A stretch of DNA of 64,000 nucleotides from positions 374,398 through 438,397 of the forward strand of contig NZ_BMNK01000007.1 of assembly GCF_014646515.1 (NCBI RefSeq), read 5' to 3'. The position numbers and the translations under genes were made by a program. Below, piece by piece: positions 43,162 through 51,306 of the stretch. Each line of letters starts with the position of its first letter. Positions within the stretch are counted from its first letter, which is position 1. The notes below the pieces were generated by a model. It saw only the letters and a program-made list of their open reading frames with translations, had not been told where the DNA came from and ran no database searches. Source of the stretch: Nonomuraea glycinis (GTDB lineage: Bacteria > Actinomycetota > Actinomycetes > Streptosporangiales > Streptosporangiaceae).

Positions 43162-44852
43162 GGTCTCGCGTTCGACGCGTTCGACGCGCCGGACAACTCC
43201 CGATGAACCGCCAGATGCTCCGGAGTCGCCTCCGCCTTCCGCTTCAGCACGAACCCCTCCCGCGCCGCCCGGAACCCGCACCGGTCGTCGAACATGTCCC
43301 GGCTCATCTCCGCCAGCTCCTCCACCCGATAGGCGTCCAGCGGCTTACGCCGCTCATCCACCTCCCGCGCCGCCTGCTTCGCCGCCAGCAACCGCTCATA
43401 GTTCGGATCCACCGCCAGCCTCTCGGCATACTCCAGAACGGTCCGCTCGAACTCGGGCCGCGTCCCCGCCACCACCTTGTCCGCCAGCCCGATCTCGGCA
43501 GCGTCCACCGCAGCGATCGGCAACGCCTCCTGTGTCAACCGCGCCGCCTGCTCCGCACCCACCCGCCGCGGCAGCGCGTACGTCCACAACTCGCTGCCGA
43601 ACAGCCCCATCGTCCGGTAATGCGGATTAAGCACCACCCCGGCCCGCATGACCACCCGATCGCCGCCCAGCCCCATCATCACCCCGCCCGCACCGGCGTT
43701 CCCGCCCACCGACACCACCACCAGCTGACCGGTACACCACAGCACCTCACGGCACACCTGATTGATCGCGTTGATGTTCATCCACGCCTCCATCTCCGGA
43801 TGACGGGCCGCCTCGATCACGTTCAGATGGATCCCGTTGGAGAACGTCTCACCGCCTCGCACCACCAGCACCCGCGTGTCCTGCGCCACCGCGTACCGCA
43901 ACGCCGCCGCCAGCCGCCGGCACTGATCGGTCGACATCGCCCCGTTGTAGAAGTCGAAACTCACCACCCCGACCCCTTCGCTGCGGTCATAGGTGATCTC
44001 GCTGTATCCCGCCGCCTCCTCGACATCGGCGACCAGATCGCCGAGCACGGCCGCGGCCGGCAGCTTCACCGCACCCGGCTCGTCCAGCCGCAGATGGCCG
44101 ACCCACACCGTGCCGTCACCGGTGCACACGAGCACCGCGCCCTCACGCCGCCCCACCACCGCACCCGGCTCCCCGGCCACCACCGGCCCCCGGTACACGT
44201 CGAACACCCGCACCGCCAGCCCGCACAGCGTGGCCCGGCCGCCCGGCGCCCCGTCGGCCGCCCGCACCCGCCGCAGCACCGTCTCCGTCGGCGCCGCCCA
44301 GGACACGTCCCGATCGGCGTGCCGCATCGCCGGCCGCAGCCGCCCCACCACCTCCGGGCGGCGCGGGTCCAGCGGCGTGGGCACGAACGCCGGGTCCGCC
44401 GCCTTGGCCGCCACCTCCAGCACCAGCTCCACCGCGGCCTCGGCCACCGGCCCGTTGTACAGCGCCGACTTGCGCGGCGGCTCCGCCGGCATCGGGAACA
44501 TCCGGTAGCCCCAGATCGGGCCGGCGTCCATCTCCTCCACCGCCTGCAGCGCGGTCACGCCCCATTCGGGTTCGGCGTCGGCGATGGCCCAGTCCAGCGA
44601 CGACGGGCCCCGGTCGCCGGGCGGCCCCGGGTGGATGATGATCGTGCGCTGCGTCTGCCACAGCCGCGCCGGCACCTTCTCCTTCAGGAACGGGCAGATC
44701 ACCAGATCCGGCTTGGCCAGCTCGGCCGCCTCGAGCATCACCCGCTCCGACAGCGCCAGCTCCACGCTGACGTCGTGACCGGCCCGGCGTAGCTCCAGCC
44801 AGGCGCGCTGGGTCAGGCCGTTGAACGAGGAGCAGAGAAGCAGGATACGCAA
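43149..44852 (-). CDS. hoxX: HoxX, CO-ligand synthase for NiFe hydrogenase
   Basis: 567 aa with two domains. Residues about 1-280 are a formyltransferase-like hydrolase (IIIHPGPPGDRGPSSLDWAI, then a C-terminal FMT barrel). Residues about 285-550 are an enoyl-CoA hydratase fold (GVVSFDFYNGAMSTDQCRRL, GGNAGAGGVMMGLGGD). HoxX converts the formyl group of formyl-tetrahydrofolate, via formyl-CoA, into the CO ligand of the hydrogenase Fe(CN)2(CO) centre when oxygen is present. The gene lies 7.5 kb from hhyS with dif and unrelated genes between them. Start ATG 44852. Its 3' end overlaps the operator of the HTH-MurA gene. Confidence 0.93.
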   Translation of the reverse strand: MRILLLCSSFNGLTQRAWLELRRAGHDVSVELALSERVMLEAAELAKPDLVICPFLKEKVPARLWQTQRTIIIHPGPPGDRGPSSLDWAIADAEPEWGVTALQAVEEMDAGPIWGYRMFPMPAEPPRKSALYNGPVAEAAVELVLEVAAKAADPAFVPTPLDPRRPEVVGRLRPAMRHADRDVSWAAPTETVLRRVRAADGAPGGRATLCGLAVRVFDVYRGPVVAGEPGAVVGRREGAVLVCTGDGTVWVGHLRLDEPGAVKLPAAAVLGDLVADVEEAAGYSEITYDRSEGVGVVSFDFYNGAMSTDQCRRLAAALRYAVAQDTRVLVVRGGETFSNGIHLNVIEAARHPEMEAWMNINAINQVCREVLWCTGQLVVVSVGGNAGAGGVMMGLGGDRVVMRAGVVLNPHYRTMGLFGSELWTYALPRRVGAEQAARLTQEALPIAAVDAAEIGLADKVVAGTRPEFERTVLEYAERLAVDPNYERLLAAKQAAREVDERRKPLDAYRVEELAEMSRDMFDDRCGFRAAREGFVLKRKAEATPEHLAVHRELSGASNASNARPSHM

Positions 44853-45441
44853 GGGGAGATTCCTTCTGAGGGGATCGGACGGGGGACAGGGGCGGTCAGA
44901 CGGCGCGGGGCCGCCGCGGGGGAGCCCACCGGCCCCAGCCGTTTACGGCAGCCCCATATGACCCGTTCATCCGTCGATGCTGACATGGCCGAGCAAGCCC
45001 TGCTGACATATCACGACAAAAAGCCGCCCGTGTTGACCCTATTAGTCCACTTTTGTCGGGTATTTCCTCGCGAAGTGTGGTGAATCTCCGCATCTCACCC
45101 CATCCCACCGCACAGCCGAAAACCACCACACTCCGTACGACCCCACCTCGCGAACGGTCACCATCCCGACCCGTCCACGCCAACCTGAACCGACGAAGAC
45201 CCGGCCGCGCCGATCCGGCCCAGGGGAGTGCCCGGACGGGCCGCACAAGCCTGGGTACGTGAAACCGCCGCACGACAGCCGGGCCGCGCCAGCCTCTGGC
45301 GCACGAACCAGTGACATCAGGGTTTCGGCGCACTCAGAGGCAGGACATCATCGTCATCGCATGCTTCCGGCGCCGCCGAGTCATCGCCCACCTCGACACG
45401 CGTCGCAGTGACGTCTCCCAACAACGGGAAGGTCAGCAAAC
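44853..45441. other. 589-bp divergent intergenic region
   Basis: Lies between hoxX (minus) and the ArsR-like gene (plus). It must hold both promoters. CGACAAAAAG near 45016 and CTTTTGTCG near 45051 form an imperfect long-range inverted repeat around TTGACCCTATTAGTCCA. A minus-strand open frame here (44896-45333) is arginine-rich, low-complexity and has no ribosome site, so it is not called. Confidence 0.45.
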
Positions 45442-46482
45442 ATGTCGACACATCGCCCCAAAGGCACCCTGAAAATCGTCTTCACCACGGAAGATCTCGC
45501 ACTGACCCGGATCGCGAACCGGGCCGATCTCATGTGGGAGATGATGGGCAGCCTCCACCGCCTGCAAATCCGTGACGGCGGCGCGACCATGGACTCATGG
45601 CGACGCCAGGCCCACCTCCGGCTGACGGAAACCGGCCTGCTCCCATCCGTGCGCGCGCTCCTGCTGCCACTCGCACCGCGCGGCCCGTATTTCCCCGACT
45701 TCCTGACCCCCATCGAAGCCCAGCTATCCGACGAGAACGCGATCCAGGCACTTCTGGACACCCCGCGCGCCCGTATCCAGCACGAACTCGACCTCCTGCG
45801 CCACAGCACGGGCTTGGCCTCCGCCGACCTGGAGGACCTCGCACGAGGTAACCCGCAGACCATCGCAAGACTCGGAAACCTCGCCGCCGCCTACTGCGAC
45901 ACCATCCTCACCCCACGACGCCCCGCGATCGACCGCATCCTGGCCCAGGAGCGCGCCATCCTGCTGCGCCACCTCAGCATGGACGGCATCGAACAGACGC
46001 TCGCCCACCTGAAGCCCACGATCCGCTGGCGCCCTCCCACCCTCGAAGTGGACTATCCGCCCGGGCTAGACCGGGAAATCCACCTCCGGGGACGAGGGCT
46101 GACGTTGATCCCGACCTACTTCTGCCGAGCCAACCCCGTCGCCCTCGTCGACCACCGATTACCTCCCGTGCTGGCCTATCCCGCTCCCCACCGGCGCCCC
46201 CCGGACACCGGCGCCACAGACGCCCTGGCAGCACTGCTGGGGCGAACCCGAGCCGAGATCCTGCACCGCATCGCCCTAACCCCCGGCGGCTGCAGCACCA
46301 CCGAACTGGCTCGCCGGACAGGGGTCTCGCAGGCCACGGCGAGCGAGCACGCCCAGGTGCTCCGCCAGGCCAAGCTGATCACCAGCGTCCGGCAGGCCAA
46401 CCTGATGCTCCACCACCCGACCCGGCTCGGCAACGAACTCCTCACCGAGGCGCGAGACCCGCACAGCGGACGGACCCTTTAG
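45442..46482 (+). CDS. ArsR-like winged-helix regulator with long N-terminal domain
   Basis: 346 aa. The C-terminal third is a winged helix (RAEILHRIALTPGGCSTTEL, then TGVSQATASEHAQVLRQAKL). The N-terminal about 240 residues are a conserved helical/beta domain of unknown ligand (TLKIVFTTEDLALTRIA at the start). Proteins of this layout occur widely in actinomycetes, often near secreted or resistance genes. Codons mostly end in C, unlike the G-ending codons of the plus-strand genes beyond 51 kb. It ends 6 bp from the convergent secreted protein gene. Confidence 0.78.
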   Translation: MSTHRPKGTLKIVFTTEDLALTRIANRADLMWEMMGSLHRLQIRDGGATMDSWRRQAHLRLTETGLLPSVRALLLPLAPRGPYFPDFLTPIEAQLSDENAIQALLDTPRARIQHELDLLRHSTGLASADLEDLARGNPQTIARLGNLAAAYCDTILTPRRPAIDRILAQERAILLRHLSMDGIEQTLAHLKPTIRWRPPTLEVDYPPGLDREIHLRGRGLTLIPTYFCRANPVALVDHRLPPVLAYPAPHRRPPDTGATDALAALLGRTRAEILHRIALTPGGCSTTELARRTGVSQATASEHAQVLRQAKLITSVRQANLMLHHPTRLGNELLTEARDPHSGRTL

Positions 46483-46488
46483 ATGGAC

Positions 46489-46941
46489 TCATCCATTGGG
46501 GTTTTGGATGTACACGATTTCGTCGGTTTCGATTTTGTGCCAGCCCGGGCCCCAATTGTAGTAACCGTCGTCCCGCCCGCCCCACAGTCGGCTGTCGATG
46601 TAAACTCTCCTGGTCGTCCCCGGACCTACGTGGACACCGTCGACGTCCCCCCATCCCTGAGTGTTCTGCCCGCCGTAGAGGTAGCGGATGTTCCCGTTGA
46701 TGTCCCCCCAGTCCATGGTGACGGAAATGGTGTCCGGGCTGTAGTTGTAGACGAGGCCGCACATCGTGCCGATGCAGCCTCCCAGGGTCGTCACCGGGTC
46801 GGCGCTCTCGCTCGCAACGGCGTCCGCGCCCTGGTCCGGTCCGGTCACGGCGGCAGAGGCCGGAGTCCCGGAGGCGAGTAACGCGAGGGCCGTGAAGAGA
46901 ATGGCGCTCATGGACGAATACGCTCTGGTCTTACTTGGCAT
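46489..46941 (-). CDS. small secreted protein
   Basis: 150 aa. Signal peptide MPSKTRAYSSMSAILFTALA to about residue 31 (TPASAA). The mature part is aromatic- and glycine-rich (NGNIRYLYGGQNTQGWGDVD, LWGGRDDGYYNWGPGWH) with a Cys pair GCIGTMC. No family recognised. It looks like a beta-rich extracellular domain. ATG 46941 is chosen because the signal peptide begins there. Lower G+C than its neighbours, which may mean recent acquisition. Confidence 0.72.
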   Translation of the reverse strand: MPSKTRAYSSMSAILFTALALLASGTPASAAVTGPDQGADAVASESADPVTTLGGCIGTMCGLVYNYSPDTISVTMDWGDINGNIRYLYGGQNTQGWGDVDGVHVGPGTTRRVYIDSRLWGGRDDGYYNWGPGWHKIETDEIVYIQNPNG

Positions 46942-47186
46942 GAATACCCCCGTGTTTCCTTTTTTGGGTGATTGAGCCCCATCGTAGGTATTCATGAGAA
47001 GCCCGGTCAGGGTCATTCGGTTACGGCCGAATGACCCTGGTCACGTTCTGGCATGCCTGCGAACCGGCCCACAGCCCGCCGGTAGGTGACCGGTCCGGGG
47101 CTGCTCGGCGCGGAGCCCGCCATCAGGGGGAGAGTGTGCCGCTCGGCACTCGCGGTCCGCCGCCGCGGAGGCGATGGCAGCCATAA

Positions 47187-47230
47187 GTGCCTATACCAGA
47201 CAGAAGCTGGATTCTGTCTGGTATAGGCAC
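47187..47230. terminator. Perfect 19-bp hairpin, likely bidirectional terminator
   Basis: GTGCCTATACCAGACAGAA (47187-47205), loop GCTGGA, then its exact complement (47212-47230). It lies 22 bp beyond the stop of the minus-strand gene at 47252 and is followed on that strand by TTAT. It is by far the longest perfect stem in the window. The remaining part of the 46942-47251 gap holds no gene. Confidence 0.72.
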
Positions 47231-47251
47231 CTTTGGGGTGTTTTGGTGGAG

Positions 47252-47506
47252 TTAGAGGCGGTTGACGAAGCGGGTGGCTGCGCGGTGGCTCATGCCGGTC
47301 TCGCCGCGTACGAGGAAGACGGCTTCCTGGATCTGACCCATCGCCTTCATCTCACGCGCCTGATCGACCAGGCCGGGGTTGGGGGTGAGGCTGTTGCGGG
47401 GGCTGCGGGTCATTCGCACGGCCAGGAGGATCAGGAGGATGATCACCGCCGTGACGACGACGGTGAGGGCGACGAGACCGCCGGTGGAGATCGCCAGGCT
47501 GGGCAT
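47252..47506 (-). CDS. small membrane-anchored protein, L7/L12-tail-like domain
   Basis: 84 aa. An N-terminal membrane helix (GGLVALTVVVTAVIILLILL) is followed by basic residues and a short helical domain, REMKAMGQIQEAVFLVRGET plus GMSHRAATRFVNRL. The last 40 residues are clearly paralogous to the end of the next gene, so the pair arose by duplication. TACGAT lies 6 nt before ATG 47506, so a leaderless start is likely. Function unknown. Confidence 0.7.
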   Translation of the reverse strand: MPSLAISTGGLVALTVVVTAVIILLILLAVRMTRSPRNSLTPNPGLVDQAREMKAMGQIQEAVFLVRGETGMSHRAATRFVNRL

Positions 47507-47570
47507 GACCCGATCGTATCGCCGTTTCGGCGGGCTGATCAGAGGCGTTCTCGCCAGTGAGACCGCGCGG

Positions 47571-48020
47571 TCACAGGCTGTCGACGAACAGGGTGGCGCT
47601 GGGCTCGTCCATGCCGGTCTCGCCGCGTACCAGGAGGACGGCCTGCTCGGCGCGGCCCGCCTCCTTGAGCTCGCGGACCCGGGAGGCAAGGTCGGCCTGC
47701 GGCCGGGCGGGCCGCCGGGCGATGGCGGGCGGGTAGTGGATGGGGTAGCCGGCGGCGAGTCCGTCGACGGCTTCCTTGGCCTGCTTGAGGCTGAGGTCGG
47801 TGTGCTCGCGCAGGAGTTTGATCGCTTGGATCTTCTTGTCCTGCCTGATCAGGTCGTGCAGGGCGCCGTCGAGCTCCTCGGCTGACGGCCGGGGCGCGGG
47901 CATCGCCGGGCGCCGGTCCGTCGTGTCGCCGCGCCGGCGGTTGAGGGCGATGACGCCGGCGCCGATGGCGACGATCAGGACGGTGGCGATGATCAGCAGC
48001 TCGGTCACCGAGAGTCCCAT
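47571..48020 (-). CDS. membrane-anchored protein with L7/L12 C-terminal-like domains
   Basis: 149 aa. TM helix (ELLIIATVLIVAIGAGVIAL), linker, then DKKIQAIKLLREHTDLSLKQ plus AKEAVDGL. This matches the helix-turn-helix of the ribosomal bL12 C-terminal domain (IKxIReltgLGLKEAKdlVe). A second, shorter unit at the end, RAEQAVLLVRGETGMDEP, is paralogous to the preceding gene. The membrane anchor and lack of an N-terminal dimerisation domain show it is not ribosomal bL12. TACGAT sits 7 nt before ATG 48020, so it is probably leaderless. It is the gene immediately left of dif. Confidence 0.78.
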   Translation of the reverse strand: MGLSVTELLIIATVLIVAIGAGVIALNRRRGDTTDRRPAMPAPRPSAEELDGALHDLIRQDKKIQAIKLLREHTDLSLKQAKEAVDGLAAGYPIHYPPAIARRPARPQADLASRVRELKEAGRAEQAVLLVRGETGMDEPSATLFVDSL

Positions 48021-48101
48021 GGGCTGGATCGTAGCGCGCTGGGTCGGGCCGTTGGGTGCTTCTTGAAGCGTGCGTTTGAGGTGGTTCGGGCGTATCTGCG
48101 T

Positions 48102-48129
48102 TTGCTCGATAATAAACATTATGTCAAGT
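48102..48129 (+). other. dif: Chromosome dimer resolution site dif
   Basis: XerC-side arm TTGCTCGATAA (48102-48112), 6-bp centre TAAACA (48113-48118), XerD-side arm TTATGTCAAGT (48119-48129). The right arm differs from the E. coli arm TTATGTTAAAT at two positions. The whole fits the actinobacterial dif pattern with CGATAAT and ACATTATGTCAA. It lies in an intergenic region and marks the replication terminus. Confidence 0.88.
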
Positions 48130-48554
48130 AGACGGTTCTGGAGGGGGGTGGGGGCTCCCCTGGGGTGGTGTGGCTCGCGTGTCGGCCCGGCGCACCGATG
48201 CCGGTCAGATATGCCCGTTTGGGCCGAGCCGGATGTGGATCCTGTGAGATGCGTTACCTCACGGTGCGTGAGCGCGCCGATGAGATCCGCTGTTTCGCAC
48301 GTGGCGGTGACCGTTTCGTGTGAGAGTTGGTAACTTTCGTGTCGGAGGTGTCAGGGCTGGTCACTGTGGGTACGGTCCGTGCCGTTTGAGATCTTGGGTG
48401 GGGTTCTGGGGGCCACTCCCCTGGTTCGCGGAATTGCGCCGCCGGATGCGCCGCGTGCTTGACAGCACCTCTGACTTGTCGTTGATTCGCTGTCTTTGGC
48501 GCGGTGTGGCGTTTAGGGTGGTCTTCTGCTATCGCGCCGCGAGAGGAGCAGCAC
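48130..48554. other. Intergenic region right of dif
   Basis: About 425 bp without a convincing gene. TTGACA at 48459-48464 may be a -35 box for the downstream zinc-ribbon gene, but a matching -10 is unclear. Otherwise nothing recognisable was seen. Confidence 0.4.
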
Positions 48555-48824
48555 GTGGGAAACGAGTCTGTGTTATGTACGGTGTGCCAGGGGGTTCTCC
48601 CCGCATCGGGCCGTGAGGCGTACACGTCACTGCGTGGGCGGTTGATCGTGACGAATGGCTACTGCGCGGGTGGCTGCGCCGAACGGCGTGGCGAGCGGGC
48701 CCGGTTGGCTCAGCAGTCGCAGCAGCAGGAAGAGCAGCAGCAGGTGCGCCCGGTCGCGCCGGTGCCGCCGGCCGGTCCGGTGCGCGGGCAGCAGATTCCG
48801 GTGGCTCCCGGGATGTCCCGCTGA
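48555..48824 (+). CDS. small putative zinc-ribbon protein
   Basis: 89 aa from GTG 48555, with GAGAGGAG 6 nt upstream. It has CTVC near residue 8 and CAGGC near 36, enough for one metal site, then a glutamine-rich and proline-rich tail (LAQQSQQQEEQQQ). No family recognised. The well-placed ribosome site and paired cysteines support a real gene. Confidence 0.6.
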   Translation: MGNESVLCTVCQGVLPASGREAYTSLRGRLIVTNGYCAGGCAERRGERARLAQQSQQQEEQQQVRPVAPVPPAGPVRGQQIPVAPGMSR

Positions 48825-48987
48825 GGTGCCGCCGCCGGGTGGGGCGGTGGTGCTGAGGTGTTGTCGGCGGCCGTGGGCCGCCAGTGGTCGCGGGTCTGTA
48901 CGACCAGACCGTCACGGTTGAAGCGGGCGAAGACGCCGCCTGCGGTGGTGACGGGCTGGTCGTTTTCTTGTGCCGGGGCCTTCGGGG

Positions 48988-49710
48988 TCAGCGGGGGGTC
49001 AGCACGCAGAACTCGTTGCCGTCGGGGTCGGCCATCGGCACCCCGTGGGTGTCGTGCCGGTCGATGTCGAGGCGGGTGGCGCCGAGGGAGATGAGGCGCT
49101 CGACCTCGGCTTGCTGGTCGCCGTGTGCGGGTGGGGCGAGGTCGAAGTGGAGCCGGTTCTTTCCGGTCTTGAGCTCGACGGGCGGGCCGCCCCAGGTGAC
49201 CTTGGGGCCGCCGTGCGGTGAGCGGATGGCGGTCTCCTCGTCCTGGTCCCAGACGAGTGGCCAGTCGAGTGCTCGGCTCCAGAAGTAGCCGACCTGCTGG
49301 GTGCCGTCGCCGGAGAGTGCTCCGATGAGGCCGCAGTCGGCGAGGAACTTGTTGTCGGGTCCGACGATGCAGAACTCGTTGCCTTCGGGGTCGGCGAGGA
49401 CGATGTGGTCTTCTTCGGGGAGTTGGCCGACGTCGAGGTGCTGGGCGCCGAGTTCGAGTGCTCTGGCCACCTTGTGCTGCTGGTCTTCCAGGGAGGTGCT
49501 GGTCAGGTCGAAGTGGACCCGGTTGGGCCCGGTTCTCTTGTCGTGCGTGGGGAGCCATCGGATGTGAAATCCGGTGTCGTCGTCGGGCAGGGTGGTGATG
49601 CCGCTGTGGGGGTCGTCGGACAGTTCCCAGCCGAGGAATTCTGCCCAGAAGCGCGCGAGGCGGGGTGGGTCGTTCGCGTCGAAGCAGAGGGCGAAGAGGT
49701 GCGACGTCAT
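48988..49710 (-). CDS. VOC-family protein with two glyoxalase-like domains
   Basis: 240 aa. Two tandem vicinal-oxygen-chelate halves, each ending with a strand of the form ADPEGNEFCIV (about 110-120) and ADPDGNEFCVL (near the C terminus). Each starts with the fold's early motif (LFALCFDANDPPRLARFW; GYFWSRALDWPLVW). Related proteins bind antibiotics such as bleomycin or act as dioxygenases or lyases, but the typical metal ligands are not clear here. ATG 49710 is the start. Single gene. Confidence 0.86.
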   Translation of the reverse strand: MTSHLFALCFDANDPPRLARFWAEFLGWELSDDPHSGITTLPDDDTGFHIRWLPTHDKRTGPNRVHFDLTSTSLEDQQHKVARALELGAQHLDVGQLPEEDHIVLADPEGNEFCIVGPDNKFLADCGLIGALSGDGTQQVGYFWSRALDWPLVWDQDEETAIRSPHGGPKVTWGGPPVELKTGKNRLHFDLAPPAHGDQQAEVERLISLGATRLDIDRHDTHGVPMADPDGNEFCVLTPR

Positions 49711-49834
49711 GGCGCATCTCCAATCTGTTGGCTGACGGGCGCGGCCGGGCAGGTCTTGCCCGGCGCCTGACGGGCGCCACGCTAGACCGCCGCCTGACGG
49801 CGGCGCCAACGAATTTCGCCCGAGGCGGGTGGGG

Positions 49835-50131
49835 TCAGCGGGTGTAGGGGCGGGTGGCGGTGACGGCGGTGACGGGCAGGGGGCCGTACAGGTGGGGGAA
49901 GCCGTTCTCGGTGCGGATGTCGAGGCCGGTGGGGTCGATGTCGAGGATGAGCAGGGGTTCGGTGAGGTGGCTGTAGAAGGTGGTGTGGACGCCGTGGAGT
50001 TGGTCGAGGTCGCGGCTGCAGTGGATGAAGCCTTCTTGGTCGAGGGTGCGGCCGAGGGTGGAGATGCGGTACTCCCCCGTGTGCTGGGCGTGGGTCCAGT
50101 CGGTGGTGAGTGCCAGGTGGTGGATGGTCAT
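49835..50131 (-). CDS. DUF952-family protein
   Basis: 98 aa. HHLALTTDWTHAQHTGEYRI followed by EGFIHCSRDLDQLHGV and LLILDIDPTGL matches the DUF952 family, related in fold to glutathione-transferase/CBS-like small proteins of unknown function. Its ATG overlaps the stop of the GNAT gene, so the two are translated together. Confidence 0.85.
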   Translation of the reverse strand: MTIHHLALTTDWTHAQHTGEYRISTLGRTLDQEGFIHCSRDLDQLHGVHTTFYSHLTEPLLILDIDPTGLDIRTENGFPHLYGPLPVTAVTATRPYTR

Positions 50132-50682
50132 GGCGTCCATTCGGTGGCGAGCATGGCGTAGATCATTTCTGAGGACCATTCGCCTTTGACGTGTCCGTTG
50201 TCGATGAGGTGGGCTTCGCGGCGCATGCCGAGTTTTTCCAGGACGCGGGCGGAGGCGGTGTTGCGGGCGTCGAGGCGGCCGACGATGCGGTGCAGGCCGA
50301 GGTGGTCGAAGCCGAGGCGGAGCATTTCGCGGGCGGCTTCGGGGGCGTAGCCGTGGCCGTGGTGGGTGGGGTTGAGGATGTAGCCGATCTCGCCTTGGCG
50401 GTGTTCTTGGCTGGTCCAGATGAGCAGGCAGTTGCCGATGAGGTCGCCGGTGTCGCGCTGGGTGATGGCGAGGTCGATGGCGTCGCCTTCGTGGAGCAGG
50501 GCGGTGCGGGAGATCTTCTTGTCGAGGAAGGTGCGGGTGGTGTCGAGGTCGCGGGGCCCCCAATAGAGGTGGCGGGTGACGTCGGGGCGGGATTCGTAGG
50601 CGTACAGGGGGTGGAGGTCGTGGGGGGTGAAGGGGCGCAGGAGGAGGCGATCGGTGGTGATCGGGTAATCAGGTTTGAGCAC
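50128..50682 (-). CDS. GNAT N-acetyltransferase, RimJ/RimL type
   Basis: 184 aa. ITTDRLLLRPFTPHDLHPLY is the N-terminal hallmark, followed by GEIGYILNPTHHGHGYAPEA (acetyl-CoA pyrophosphate loop) and RLDARNTASARVLEKLGMRR. It acetylates an amine, perhaps a protein N terminus or a small molecule. GTG start at 50682. First gene of a two-gene unit with the DUF952 gene. Confidence 0.9.
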   Translation of the reverse strand: MLKPDYPITTDRLLLRPFTPHDLHPLYAYESRPDVTRHLYWGPRDLDTTRTFLDKKISRTALLHEGDAIDLAITQRDTGDLIGNCLLIWTSQEHRQGEIGYILNPTHHGHGYAPEAAREMLRLGFDHLGLHRIVGRLDARNTASARVLEKLGMRREAHLIDNGHVKGEWSSEMIYAMLATEWTP

Positions 50683-50895
50683 CGGCGCAGTGTAGAGGGG
50701 CGGCTGGGCAGGGTGCGAGGCGTTTTCGCAGGGGGCGGTGAGCAGGGTGTGCAGGTGGTGGGTGGGGCGTGAGGTGGGCGGCGAGGTCGGTGTGGCTGTT
50801 TCAGTGGCGGAAGGGGGCGAGTTCGGTGTCGATGAGCTGGGCGAAGGCTTCGGCGAGGAGGTGGGCGTGGCGTCGGCGGCCGCGTTCCTGGGTGG

Positions 50896-51219
50896 TCATG
50901 GGGTGGCGGCGAGGTTGAGGACGACGACGCCGCCGATGATGAGGAGGATGCCGCCGATTTTGAATGGGGTGAGGCTTTCGCCCATGAAGGCGGCGCCGAT
51001 GAGGGCGATGAGGGCGGTGCCGGCGCCGGCCCAGACGGCGTAGGCGGTGCCCATGTCGAGCTGCAGTTTGAGTGCCTGGGCGAGCAGGATGAAGGAGGTG
51101 ATGTAGCCGAGGGCGGTGAGGGTGGTCCAGCCGAGGTGGGTGAAGCCGTCGCTGAGTTTGAGTGCGGTGGTGGCGGTGACTTCGCTGGCGATGGCGAGGG
51201 CGAGCAGGAGCCAGGGCAT
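50896..51219 (-). CDS. small multidrug resistance (SMR) transporter
   Basis: 107 aa with four hydrophobic segments. The membrane-embedded Glu14 lies in LAIASEVTATTALKLSDGF, and the second and third helices have YAVWAGAGTA and the GES loop, as in EmrE/QacE-type exporters of quaternary cations or guanidinium. The 213 bp downstream (50683-50895) hold no gene. It diverges from the radical SAM gene. Confidence 0.92.
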   Translation of the reverse strand: MPWLLLALAIASEVTATTALKLSDGFTHLGWTTLTALGYITSFILLAQALKLQLDMGTAYAVWAGAGTALIALIGAAFMGESLTPFKIGGILLIIGGVVVLNLAATP

Positions 51220-51306
51220 GGGGCCCTCTCTGGGATTGTGGTACGGGCGTGCCAGTTTAGGGTGGGCGGGTTGAAAAGGGAGTCGAATGCGTGTTCCACT
51301 GGGCGG

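Noticed and set aside
45030..45060. DosR/DevR box upstream of hoxX
   Set aside because: The GAC and GTC halves around 45036-45053 are separated by 7 nt instead of the 4 expected for the dormancy box.
44896..45333. 145-codon minus-strand frame upstream of hoxX
   Set aside because: Arg/Trp/Gly-rich composition without homology or ribosome site; treated as intergenic.
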